Shown here: positions 1 through 5,187 of the stretch, one piece after another
Layout: every line of letters starts with the position of its first letter
How positions within the stretch are numbered: position 1 is the stretch's first letter
Assembly (NCBI GenBank): GCA_949451265.1
Contig: CASTQR010000023.1
Coordinates: forward strand, 1-14,580
Direction of reading: 5' to 3'
Origin: an uncultured Eubacteriales bacterium
GTDB taxonomy: Bacteria > Bacillota_A > Clostridia > Oscillospirales > Oscillospiraceae
DNA: 14,580 bases
Notes under the pieces: generated by a model
Told to the model about the DNA's origin: nothing
Databases searched by the model: none
Seen by the model: the letters and a program-made list of their open reading frames with translations, nothing else
Translations under genes and position numbers: made by a program

Positions 1-110
1 ACGCGGCGGCGGTGGAGCTTGGCCTGGGCCTTGTCCCAGCCGTAGAGGAGGAAGGCCAGGGCGCTGAGGATGCCCATCCAGATCAGGAGGAGGCGGAGGG
101 GTTGGGGCAT
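1..110 (-). CDS. DUF1294 family membrane protein (N-terminal part, cut by window edge)
   Basis: Only the first 36 codons are present; the gene continues beyond position 1. The start is the ATG at 110, preceded by a GAGGTGA ribosome site seven bases upstream. The product begins MPQPLRLLLI and has one clear membrane segment at about residues 6-23. A cytoplasmic turn follows, reading YGWDKAQAKLHRRR. The 'hydrophobic helix, Y/M-G-x-DK-x-x-A, then a basic stretch' layout is typical of the N-terminus of DUF1294, a family of small two- to three-helix membrane proteins of unknown function. The family call is an inference from this short stretch. The gene is divergent from the DUF6465 gene at 242, so the 131 bases between them carry both start regions. 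Confidence 0.6.
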   Translation of the reverse strand, partial: MPQPLRLLLIWMGILSALAFLLYGWDKAQAKLHRRR

Positions 111-166
111 GGAACTCACCTCATCATACATAAGGTAGCGGCAACGTGATTTTAAGGAATAATAGC

Positions 167-195
167 TTGCTTTTTCTGCCAAAATCATCTATAAT
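167..195 (+). promoter_or_regulatory. Promoter of the DUF6465 gene
   Basis: The -35 is TTGCTT (167-172) and the -10 is a perfect TATAAT (190-195), with a 17-base spacer. Transcription would start near 202, about 40 bases upstream of the ATG at 242. This fits a vegetative sigma-A promoter. Confidence 0.75.
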
Positions 196-241
196 GTGGC
201 TGTGACTTGGTTCTACCAATTACAAAACAGAGGTGTTACTC

Positions 242-571
242 ATGGACAAGGAAAAAACGAGCGCCGCGTCCGCAGAACCCGAAACCAAAAAGAAGGGCGG
301 CAGGAAGCCCCTGACGGCGGAGGAAAAGGCCGCCGCGGCCAAGGCCCGTGCTGAGAGCAAGGCCAAGGCGGACAGCCTGAAGCCCGCCGTCGTCGTGCAG
401 TTCCAGGGCAGCGAGGCCGATGTGGACGCCTTGACGGAGGCGGCGAAGGCCGATTTCCGCCAGGTCAAAAAGCGCACCCCCATCACCGACTTGAAGCTGT
501 ATATCAAGCCGGAGGAGCGGGTGGCCTATTATGTGGTGAACGAGAAGTACAACGGAAGCGTGTCCTACTGA
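242..571 (+). CDS. DUF6465 family protein
   Basis: A 109-residue protein. The start is the ATG at 242, with AGAGG ending eight bases upstream; the in-frame GTG at 233 overlaps that ribosome site and is rejected. Residues 1-45 are a low-complexity, Lys/Ala/Glu-rich segment beginning MDKEKTSAASAEPETKKKGG and containing GGRKPLTAEEK, probably disordered. Residues 47-109 form the conserved domain: KPAVVVQFQGSEADVDAL, then ITDLKLYIKPEERVAYYVVN. The LKLYIKPEE and AYYVVN strings are hallmarks of DUF6465, common in gut Clostridia and of unknown function. The basic tail could bind nucleic acid or another polyanion, but nothing in the sequence proves it. It is a single-gene unit with its own promoter (167-195) and a hairpin (589-620) just after the stop, and it converges on the lyxose isomerase gene. 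Confidence 0.8.
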   Translation: MDKEKTSAASAEPETKKKGGRKPLTAEEKAAAAKARAESKAKADSLKPAVVVQFQGSEADVDALTEAAKADFRQVKKRTPITDLKLYIKPEERVAYYVVNEKYNGSVSY

Positions 572-588
572 TGGGCTGCCGCACGAAG

Positions 589-620
589 AATGTGCCGCTG
601 GCGAGTGCCGGCGGCACATT
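589..620. terminator. Hairpin between convergent genes, probable shared terminator
   Basis: A 14-bp stem (AATGTGCCGCTGGC / GCCGGCGGCACATT, one G-U pair) closes a GAGT loop. It lies 17 bases after the DUF6465 stop and 26 bases after the stop of the convergent lyxose isomerase. The T-rich tail is short on both strands, so termination may be moderate. Confidence 0.55.
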
Positions 621-646
621 TCTTGCGCGTTTATAGACCTGTGGCG

Positions 647-1330
647 TTACGCCGGGGGATACTCCGTACACAGCAGCCGGTAGGGCGGCTCGTCCTCCTC
701 GATGGTGGGGAACCGGCCCATGGGCGGGTTGAAGCGGTTGTCGGTCTTGTCATCGTTACACTGACTTACCTCGCCGATCAGCACGTCCCCGGTGCCGGGC
801 TCCACCTGGAAGTCGTGGTAAAGCCGGGGCTGGATGGAGATACTCATGCCCGGCTCCAGCCGGAGCTGGGTGCCGGCAGGCACGGTGCGGGCACAGCCGT
901 CCAGGTGCACCGTCACGTTGCCCTCCCGGTCGATCTCCTCGTTGGGCAGGGAATTGAACACACGGATCAGCAGCACGCCCCCGCCCCGGTTGATGATGTC
1001 CTCCATCTTGGACCAGTGGAAGTGGTTGGGGGAATACTGCCCTTCCTTCAGGAACAGCAGCTTTTCCGCATAGGTCTTGGCGTACTTGTCCGCCAGCTTG
1101 AGATTGCCGTTGCGCAGGGTGATGAGGGAGAAGCCCACCTCCCCGAACCGGCCCAGGCCGTAGTCCGTGATGTCCCAGCCCAGCATATTGTCCCGGATCT
1201 CGTCGTACTCGTGGCCCTTGCTCCGCCACTCCTCCGGCGTGAACTGGCAGAAGGGGGGCAGGGCGAACCGGCACTCCCGGATCATCCCCTCCATCTCCCG
1301 GAGGGCGGCGTTGATCTCACTTCGCTTCAT
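647..1330 (-). CDS. D-lyxose/D-mannose ketol-isomerase family protein
   Basis: A 227-residue sugar isomerase of the cupin type (D-lyxose isomerase family, Pfam PF07385). It is expected to interconvert D-lyxose with D-xylulose, and often D-mannose with D-fructose, using a divalent metal in the cytoplasm. The metal-site pattern is visible: HFHWSKME gives His103, His105 and Glu110, and RLYHDFQ gives His172. Other family signatures are DIINRGGG (111-118), GEVSQCNDDKTDNRF (186-200) and the C-terminal RFPTIEEDEPPYRLLCTEYP. The length is normal for the family. The start is the ATG at 1330, with GGAAGGAG ten bases upstream. The frame stays open upstream to about 1684, but that stretch is the remnant of another gene, so a longer start should not be used. 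The true substrate cannot be told from sequence. Confidence 0.88.
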   Translation of the reverse strand: MKRSEINAALREMEGMIRECRFALPPFCQFTPEEWRSKGHEYDEIRDNMLGWDITDYGLGRFGEVGFSLITLRNGNLKLADKYAKTYAEKLLFLKEGQYSPNHFHWSKMEDIINRGGGVLLIRVFNSLPNEEIDREGNVTVHLDGCARTVPAGTQLRLEPGMSISIQPRLYHDFQVEPGTGDVLIGEVSQCNDDKTDNRFNPPMGRFPTIEEDEPPYRLLCTEYPPA

Positions 1331-1355
1331 GATAACCAAGCTCCTTCCCAGCGGC

Positions 1356-1561
1356 TCACAGCCTGAATTTGACCACGGCCCGGCTGACGGGCACGGTCTC
1401 CCCCAGGGCCACCTTTTGATGTAGACGCTCTCCCTGTCCACCTCATTGCGGCCGGGGGGCAGGGCGGACAGATCCGCCTGGGCCAGATGGCGGATGGCGG
1501 TGTCCAGGGCGGGGCACAGGCCCAGATAGCGGGACAGGTGGGCACGCTTCACGTAGATTGT
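1356..1561 (-). pseudogene. Remnant of a YhcH/YjgK/YiaL family gene with a large internal deletion
   Basis: Two pieces of one gene family are joined out of frame. The first piece (about 1561 down to 1415) reads IYVKRAHLSRYLGLCPALD, then DLSALPPGRNEVDRESVYI, which matches the usual N-terminus of YhcH/YjgK/YiaL (NanQ/EbgC-like sugar-anomerase) proteins. The second piece, shifted to another frame (about 1414 down to the TGA at 1356-1358), reads KVALGETVPVSRAVVKFRL, which resembles the family's C-terminal strand. A normal protein has about 150 residues, so roughly 80-90 central residues, including the metal-binding region, are gone. The expected start site has an AAGAAGGG ribosome site (1570-1579), but the codons at the right distance are ACA ATC, not a recognised start. 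The ATG at 1594 sits at or before the predicted transcription start. The gene is therefore almost certainly dead, although its leader still carries transcription into the lyxose isomerase. The family assignment comes from recognised patterns, not a search. Confidence 0.7.
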
Positions 1562-1597
1562 AGAAAAAGTTCCCTTCTTGACGCATACTTTCATAAA

Positions 1598-1626
1598 ATG
1601 ATAGCACACTTCCCGCCGGTTTTCAA
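1598..1626 (-). promoter_or_regulatory. Promoter of the YhcH remnant / lyxose isomerase unit
   Basis: On the minus strand, a -35 TTGAAA (1626-1621), a 17-base spacer and a -10 TATCAT (1603-1598) form a good sigma-A promoter. Transcription would start near 1591. No other convincing promoter lies between here and the isomerase start at 1330, so this one most likely serves the isomerase. Confidence 0.65.
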
Positions 1627-1746
1627 TAGCCGCCGCCCGGCGGGCGGGATCGAAAAAATTCCCGTTACCATTTCCTTCCGGCAAAGCCGAAGCGGAACGG
1701 TGGCGGGAATTTCAACCGGGGGAGGGGGGCAAAGGAGCGTAACACA

Positions 1747-1782
1747 GTTTTAAGGCGGGCCCATAAGGGCCCGCCTTAAAAC
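1747..1782. terminator. Perfect 16-bp inverted repeat after the tRNA, possible terminator
   Basis: GTTTTAAGGCGGGCCC, loop ATAA, then the exact reverse complement. It starts 26 bases past the encoded CCA of the tRNA-Gln gene on the minus strand, where a terminator is expected. The GC core GGCGGGCCC is followed by only two T residues before the A-rich arm on either strand, so the run of T lies on the wrong side for a textbook intrinsic terminator. Function as a terminator or 3'-end processing signal is inferred from position. Confidence 0.5.
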
Positions 1783-1808
1783 GAAGTGGAGCGGATTTCG
1801 CCCCGATA

Positions 1809-1882
1809 TGGCAGCGGATGAAGGATTCGAACCCTCACAAACAGAGTCAGAGTCTGGTGTGCTACCATTACACTAATCCGCT
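1809..1882 (-). tRNA. tRNA-Gln (anticodon CTG)
   Basis: Read on the minus strand, the gene starts at 1882. A perfect 7-bp acceptor stem pairs AGCGGAT with ATCCGCT. The D-arm is GTGTAATGGTAGCAC. The anticodon stem CCAGA/TCTGT encloses the loop CTCTGAC (anticodon CTG). The T-arm is GAGGG-TTCGAAT-CCTTC. A discriminator G (1812) and a genome-encoded CCA (1811-1809) follow. The CTCTGAC loop and the G discriminator fit glutamine. A strong promoter lies at 1917-1944. Confidence 0.93.
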
Positions 1883-1916
1883 ATCTATGCAGGCGTGGTT
1901 CACAAGAACGAATGCT

Positions 1917-1944
1917 ATTATACCAGAACGCCCGGTTTTGTCAA
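1917..1944 (-). promoter_or_regulatory. Promoter of tRNA-Gln
   Basis: A consensus -35 TTGACA (1944-1939), a 16-base spacer and a perfect -10 TATAAT (1922-1917) lie on the minus strand. They are about 35 bases upstream of the mature tRNA 5' end, leaving a short leader for RNase P to remove. A/T tracts just upstream of the -35 (GAAAAAACG, GAAAAGTTTTC) could act as an UP element, as is common for stable-RNA genes. Confidence 0.85.
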
Positions 1945-2058
1945 GCGTTTTTTCGCCAAAACCTGAAAACTTTTCAAGCCCGCAGCCGGGAACGCCGCCC
2001 CCGCGCCGCCGCTTACCTCCAAGGGACAAAAAAATCCCGGGAAAATGCCGCCGTTCCC

Positions 2059-2087
2059 TTGACTTTCCGCTCGTTCTATGGTATAGT
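2059..2087 (+). promoter_or_regulatory. Promoter of the ylxM-ffh operon
   Basis: The -35 TTGACT (2059-2064), a 17-base spacer and a -10 TATAGT (2082-2087) predict a start near 2094. The promoter is divergent from the tRNA-Gln promoter. The 1945-2058 stretch between them holds no gene that I can support. Confidence 0.75.
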
Positions 2088-2094
2088 ACCACAT

Positions 2095-2116
2095 TGTAAA
2101 GCTCAACGGCTTTACA
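2095..2116 (+). promoter_or_regulatory. 5'-terminal stem-loop in the ylxM-ffh leader
   Basis: A perfect 8-bp inverted repeat, TGTAAAGC / GCTTTACA, closes the 6-base loop TCAACG. It begins at about the first transcribed base and ends ten bases before the GGGGAGGTG ribosome site. It could protect the mRNA 5' end or bind a regulator; which is unknown. Confidence 0.5.
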
Positions 2117-2139
2117 CTCAGGACTGGGGAGGTGGGCCC

Positions 2140-2511
2140 ATGAAGAACCAGGCGTACCGCATGGCCATGCTCTTTGATTTCTACGGCGATCTGCTGACCG
2201 AGCGGCAGCGGGAGTTTTATGACCTCTATTATAATGAGGATCTGTCCCTGGCCGAGATCGCGGAGAACTACGGCATCTCCCGACAGGGCGTCCGGGATGT
2301 GATCGTCCGGGCGGAGGCCGCCATGTCCGAGATCGAGGAGAAAACCCATATCATCCGCCGCTTCCACCAGTCCCAGGCGGCCATCGCCGCCATCGACCAG
2401 GCCGCCGACCAGATCCTCCAGGCCGTCAACGAGCGCAGCTACAATGACGCCATGCTGGACGGGCTGGCCCACACCATCAAGGAGAACGCGGCCAAGCTGA
2501 GTCAGGAGTAA
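2140..2511 (+). CDS. ylxM: YlxM-family SRP-associated HTH protein
   Basis: A 123-residue protein of the YlxM/p13 family, encoded next to ffh in most Firmicutes and reported in streptococci to modulate the signal recognition particle. It starts MKNQAYRMAMLFDFYGDLLT. Its sigma-70 region-4-like helix-turn-helix spans about residues 33-60 (LSLAEIAENYGISRQGVRDV). The rest is helical and Glu/Ala-rich, with possible coiled-coil character. The start is the ATG at 2140 after a strong GGGGAGGTG. The stop is three bases before the ffh start, and the ffh ribosome site lies inside the last ylxM codons, so the two are probably translationally coupled. YlxM proteins resemble DNA-binding factors, but the SRP context argues for an RNA- or protein-binding role. 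Confidence 0.92.
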   Translation: MKNQAYRMAMLFDFYGDLLTERQREFYDLYYNEDLSLAEIAENYGISRQGVRDVIVRAEAAMSEIEEKTHIIRRFHQSQAAIAAIDQAADQILQAVNERSYNDAMLDGLAHTIKENAAKLSQE

Positions 2512-2514
2512 CCT

Positions 2515-3858
2515 ATGGCATTTGAGAGCTTAACCGAAAAGCTGTCCGCCACCTTCAAGCGCCTGCGTGGCAAGGGCCGCCTGTCCGAGGCGGACGTGAA
2601 GGAGGCCATGAAGGAGATCAAGATGGCCCTCCTGGAGGCGGACGTGAACTTCAAGGTGGTGAAGGGCTTCATCTCCTCCGTGACGGAGCGGGCCATCGGC
2701 CAGGACGTGATGGAGTCCCTCACCCCCGCCCAGATGATCGTGAAGATCGTCAACGAGGAGCTGACCTCCCTGATGGGCGGCGGCGAGACTAAGCTGGCGA
2801 TTTCCTCCGCGCCGCCCACCGTGGTGATGCTGGTGGGCCTCCAGGGCGCGGGCAAGACCACCAACGGCGCAAAATTAGCGGGCCTGATGAAGAAGCAGGG
2901 CAAGCGCCCCCTGCTGTGCGCCTGCGACGTATACCGCCCCGCCGCCATCCAGCAGTTAGAGGTCGTGGGCGGGCAGCTGGATATCCCCGTGTTCCAGATG
3001 GGCCAGATCGATCCGGTGGATATCGCCAAGGCCGCCGTGGAGCACGCCCGCCGCCACGGGAACGACATGGTGTTCCTGGACACCGCCGGACGGCTCCACG
3101 TGGACGAGACCTTGATGGACGAGCTGAAGCGGATCAAGGAGGCGGTGAACCCCACCGAGATCCTGCTGGTGGTGGACGCCATGATCGGCCAGGACGCCGT
3201 CACCGCCGCCAAAGCCTTCGACGAGGCCCTGGACATCGATGGGGTCATGCTGACCAAGCTGGACGGCGACGCCCGGGGCGGGGCGGCATTGTCCATCCGG
3301 GCGGTGACGGGCAAGCCCATCAAATTCGCCGGCACCGGCGAGAAGCTGGACGCGGTGGAGGTATTTCACCCCGACCGCATGGCCAGCCGGATCCTGGGCA
3401 TGGGCGACGTGCTGTCCCTCATCGAGAAGGCGGAGCAGAACCTGGACGCCAAAAAAGCCGCCGAACAGCTGGAGCGCCTGCGCAAGAACAAGTTCACCCT
3501 GTCCGACTTCTACGACCAGTTGATCCAGCTCAAGGGCATGGGCTCCATGGAGGACATCATGGGGATGATCCCCGGCATGGGGGGCAAAAAGCTGGATCTG
3601 TCCGGAAACGAGGGCGATCTGAAGCGGATCGAGGCCATCATCCAGTCCATGACCCCTTATGAGCGGGAGAATCCCAACGTGCTGAACTCCAGCCGGAAGA
3701 AGCGGATCGCCGCCGGATCCGGCACCCAGGTGGTGGACGTGAACCGGCTGCTGAAGCAGTTTGACATGGTGCAGCAGCTCACCCGGCAGTTCTCCAACCC
3801 CAAGAAGGCCAAGGGCCTGTTCGGGCGGTTCAAGGGGTTGGGCGGCCTGCCCTTCTGA
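2515..3858 (+). CDS. ffh: Signal recognition particle protein Ffh (SRP54)
   Basis: A 447-residue GTPase that, with the SRP RNA, binds signal sequences on ribosomes and hands nascent membrane proteins to FtsY and SecYEG. The N domain (about 1-85) precedes the G domain, which has the P-loop GLQGAGKTT (108-116), DTAGRLH (189-195) and TKLDGDARGG (247-256). The methionine-rich M domain (about 325-440) carries GMGSMEDIMGMIPGMGG, which lines the signal-peptide groove, followed by an RNA-binding helical part with SSRKKRIAAGSGT. The start is the ATG at 2515, with AGGAG inside the end of ylxM. Length and motifs are normal. No SRP RNA or ftsY gene is in the window. Confidence 0.97.
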   Translation: MAFESLTEKLSATFKRLRGKGRLSEADVKEAMKEIKMALLEADVNFKVVKGFISSVTERAIGQDVMESLTPAQMIVKIVNEELTSLMGGGETKLAISSAPPTVVMLVGLQGAGKTTNGAKLAGLMKKQGKRPLLCACDVYRPAAIQQLEVVGGQLDIPVFQMGQIDPVDIAKAAVEHARRHGNDMVFLDTAGRLHVDETLMDELKRIKEAVNPTEILLVVDAMIGQDAVTAAKAFDEALDIDGVMLTKLDGDARGGAALSIRAVTGKPIKFAGTGEKLDAVEVFHPDRMASRILGMGDVLSLIEKAEQNLDAKKAAEQLERLRKNKFTLSDFYDQLIQLKGMGSMEDIMGMIPGMGGKKLDLSGNEGDLKRIEAIIQSMTPYERENPNVLNSSRKKRIAAGSGTQVVDVNRLLKQFDMVQQLTRQFSNPKKAKGLFGRFKGLGGLPF

Positions 3859-3871
3859 GGAAGGCGGTTCT

Positions 3872-4072
3872 ATGGAATGCGCAAAGTGCGGTGCAGATAT
3901 GCTCTCCGCCCAGTTCTGCACCGGCGGGATCGGCACTCCGCCCTATCTGATGCGCAAGCGTCCGGGCGTTTTTGAGCCGGAACATCGGTGCGGCGTGGAC
4001 TGTTTTGTGTGCCCCGTGTGCGGGGCGGTGGAGTTCCGCGCCCAGGATGTGAAAAAGCTCCTGCTGGACTAA
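3872..4072 (+). CDS. Small zinc-ribbon protein of unknown function
   Basis: A 66-residue protein with two cysteine pairs of zinc-ribbon type: CAKC at residues 3-6 and CPVC at 47-50, plus Cys16, Cys40 and Cys44. The likely Zn site is C3/C6 with C47/C50. The middle (GTPPYLMRKRPGVFEPEHRC) lacks an obvious known domain. The start is the ATG at 3872, 13 bases after the ffh stop, with a GAGGAAGG ribosome site that overlaps that stop, so the gene is in the ffh transcript. I do not recognise the family beyond 'zinc ribbon'. Similar short ORFs are often annotated as nucleic-acid-binding or hypothetical. A role linked to ffh is only suggested by position. Confidence 0.7.
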   Translation: MECAKCGADMLSAQFCTGGIGTPPYLMRKRPGVFEPEHRCGVDCFVCPVCGAVEFRAQDVKKLLLD

Positions 4073-4081
4073 CCCTGTTGG

Positions 4082-4112
4082 TTGATGTCCCTCTTGGGAC
4101 TTTTACCATAAT
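4082..4112 (+). promoter_or_regulatory. Small hairpin and possible weak promoter before rpsP
   Basis: GTCCC-TCTT-GGGAC (4087-4100) followed by TTTT resembles a very short terminator. It overlaps a possible promoter, TTGATG (4082-4087) and CATAAT (4107-4112), with an over-long 19-base spacer. Either would make rpsP partly independent of the ffh transcript, but both signals are weak. Confidence 0.3.
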
Positions 4113-4141
4113 GAACGACTACTTTTGGAGGTGAAAATAGA

Positions 4142-4378
4142 ATGGTTAAGATTCGTCTGCGCCGCATGGGCGCCAAGAAGGCCCCCTTCTACCGGGTGGT
4201 GGTGGCCGATTCCCGCTATCCCCGGGACGGCCGCTTCATCGAGGAGATCGGTACCTACGACCCCCGGCAGAACCCCGCCGCCGTCAACATCGACGTGGAG
4301 CGCGCCCAGGCCTGGATCCGCACTGGCGCCCAGCCCACCGACACCGTGCGCGACCTGCTGAAGAAGGCCGGCGTGTAA
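4142..4378 (+). CDS. rpsP: Small ribosomal subunit protein bS16
   Basis: A 78-residue ribosomal protein that stabilises the 5' domain of 16S rRNA during 30S assembly. The family signature runs from the N-terminus: [20 protein letters not shown], then [20 protein letters not shown] and ending in [20 protein letters not shown]. The start is the ATG at 4142, with GGAGGTG eight bases upstream. The gene order rpsP-khpA-rimM-trmD is the usual one in Firmicutes. Length and sequence are ordinary. Confidence 0.97.
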   Translation: MVKIRLRRMGAKKAPFYRVVVADSRYPRDGRFIEEIGTYDPRQNPAAVNIDVERAQAWIRTGAQPTDTVRDLLKKAGV

Positions 4379-4396
4379 TCGGAATTTGGAGGACAC

Positions 4397-4627
4397 ATGA
4401 AGGAATTGCTCACTTATATTGCCCGCAGCCTGGTGGACGATCCCGACTCGGTGTCCGTCTCCCAGTCCGAGACCCCCGCCGAGACGGTGCTGGAGCTCCG
4501 GGTGGCCCCCGGCGACATGGGCAAGGTGATCGGCCGCCAGGGCCGGATCGCCAAGGAGATCCGGGCGCTGATGCGCTCGGTGGCCCAGCGCCAGGGCAAG
4601 AAGATTTCGGTTGACATCGTTGACTGA
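4397..4627 (+). CDS. khpA: KH-domain RNA-binding protein KhpA (YlqC)
   Basis: A 76-residue single-KH-domain protein. The RNA-binding GxxG loop is GRQG at residues 46-49, within GDMGKVIGRQGRIAKEIRAL. The protein starts MKELLTYIARSLVDDPDSV, as is usual for the family. In other Firmicutes KhpA pairs with KhpB to bind many RNAs and affects cell-wall growth and division. Here it sits in its classic place between rpsP and rimM, 18 bases after rpsP with a TTTGGAGGA ribosome site. A strong intrinsic terminator follows directly, so khpA may end the main ffh-rpsP transcript. Confidence 0.94.
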   Translation: MKELLTYIARSLVDDPDSVSVSQSETPAETVLELRVAPGDMGKVIGRQGRIAKEIRALMRSVAQRQGKKISVDIVD

Positions 4628-4634
4628 ACGTTGA

Positions 4635-4664
4635 AAAGCAGGCGGGGATTCCCGCCTGTTTTTT
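4635..4664 (+). terminator. Intrinsic terminator/attenuator between khpA and rimM
   Basis: An 8-bp GC-rich stem, CAGGCGGG / CCCGCCTG (4639-4646 and 4651-4658), with loop GATT is preceded by AAAAG and followed by TTTTTT (4659-4664). This is a textbook terminator eight bases after the khpA stop, in the middle of an otherwise co-directional cluster. Read-through or a second promoter must supply rimM; I see no clear promoter in 4665-4700. Confidence 0.88.
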
Positions 4665-4700
4665 CATGATACCCCCGCAAAGACGAAGGAGGACAACCCC

Positions 4701-5183
4701 ATGAAGGAGTTCTTAGACTGCGGCCAGATCACCAACACCCACGGCATCCAGGGGGAGGTGCGCATCGTCCCCTGGGCGGACAGCCCGGACTTCCTGCGGC
4801 AGTTTTCCACCCTCTACGTGGACGGCGCGCCCAAAAAGGTGCTGTCCGCCCGTGTCCACAAGGGCAGCGTCATCGCCAAGCTGGACGGGGTGGACACGGT
4901 GGAGGGGGCCATGCTCCTGAAGGGGAAAACCGTCCAGCTCCGCCGGGCGGACGCCAAGCTGCCAGAGGGCGCCTTTTTCCTGGCGGACATCATCGGTCTG
5001 GACGTGGTGGACGAGGCGGGGGAGAAGCTGGGTACGCTGAAAGAGGTGCTGTCCCCGTCCCGCCAGCAGGTGTACGTGGTGGCGGGGGAGCGGGAGATCC
5101 TGATCCCCGCCGTGCCCGAGTTCATTTTGGAGACCAACATCGAGGGCGGCTACCTCAAAGTCCGCCTGATTGAGGGGATGTAA
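4701..5183 (+). CDS. rimM: Ribosome maturation factor RimM
   Basis: A 160-residue two-domain protein that binds ribosomal protein uS19 and helps fold the 3' (head) domain of 16S rRNA. The N-terminal RimM barrel starts MKEFLDCGQITNTHGIQGEV, with the conserved THGIQGEVR motif at 13-21. The C-terminal PRC-like barrel covers about 95-160 and contains ADIIGLDVVDEAGEKLGTL and ILIPAVPEFILE. The start is the ATG at 4701 with GAAGGAGG upstream. The next gene, trmD, begins four bases after the stop, which is typical rimM-trmD coupling. Confidence 0.95.
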   Translation: MKEFLDCGQITNTHGIQGEVRIVPWADSPDFLRQFSTLYVDGAPKKVLSARVHKGSVIAKLDGVDTVEGAMLLKGKTVQLRRADAKLPEGAFFLADIIGLDVVDEAGEKLGTLKEVLSPSRQQVYVVAGEREILIPAVPEFILETNIEGGYLKVRLIEGM

Positions 5184-5187
5184 GGCC

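Noticed and set aside
1592..1594. ATG as start of the YhcH remnant or of a fused isomerase
   Set aside because: It lies at or before the expected transcription start of the TTGAAA/TATCAT promoter and has no ribosome site.
2023..2038. GGGA-CAAAAAAA-TCCC inverted repeat upstream of ylxM
   Set aside because: Only four base pairs around an A-rich loop, upstream of the promoter; expected by chance.
2956..3936. Long minus-strand frame opposite ffh
   Set aside because: Low-complexity His/Leu/Gly/Val composition typical of a shadow frame; ffh on the plus strand is intact.
5170..5187. TTG start giving a six-residue longer TrmD
   Set aside because: It would overlap the ribosome site GAGGGG and the rimM end; TrmD proteins begin at the residues encoded from 5188.
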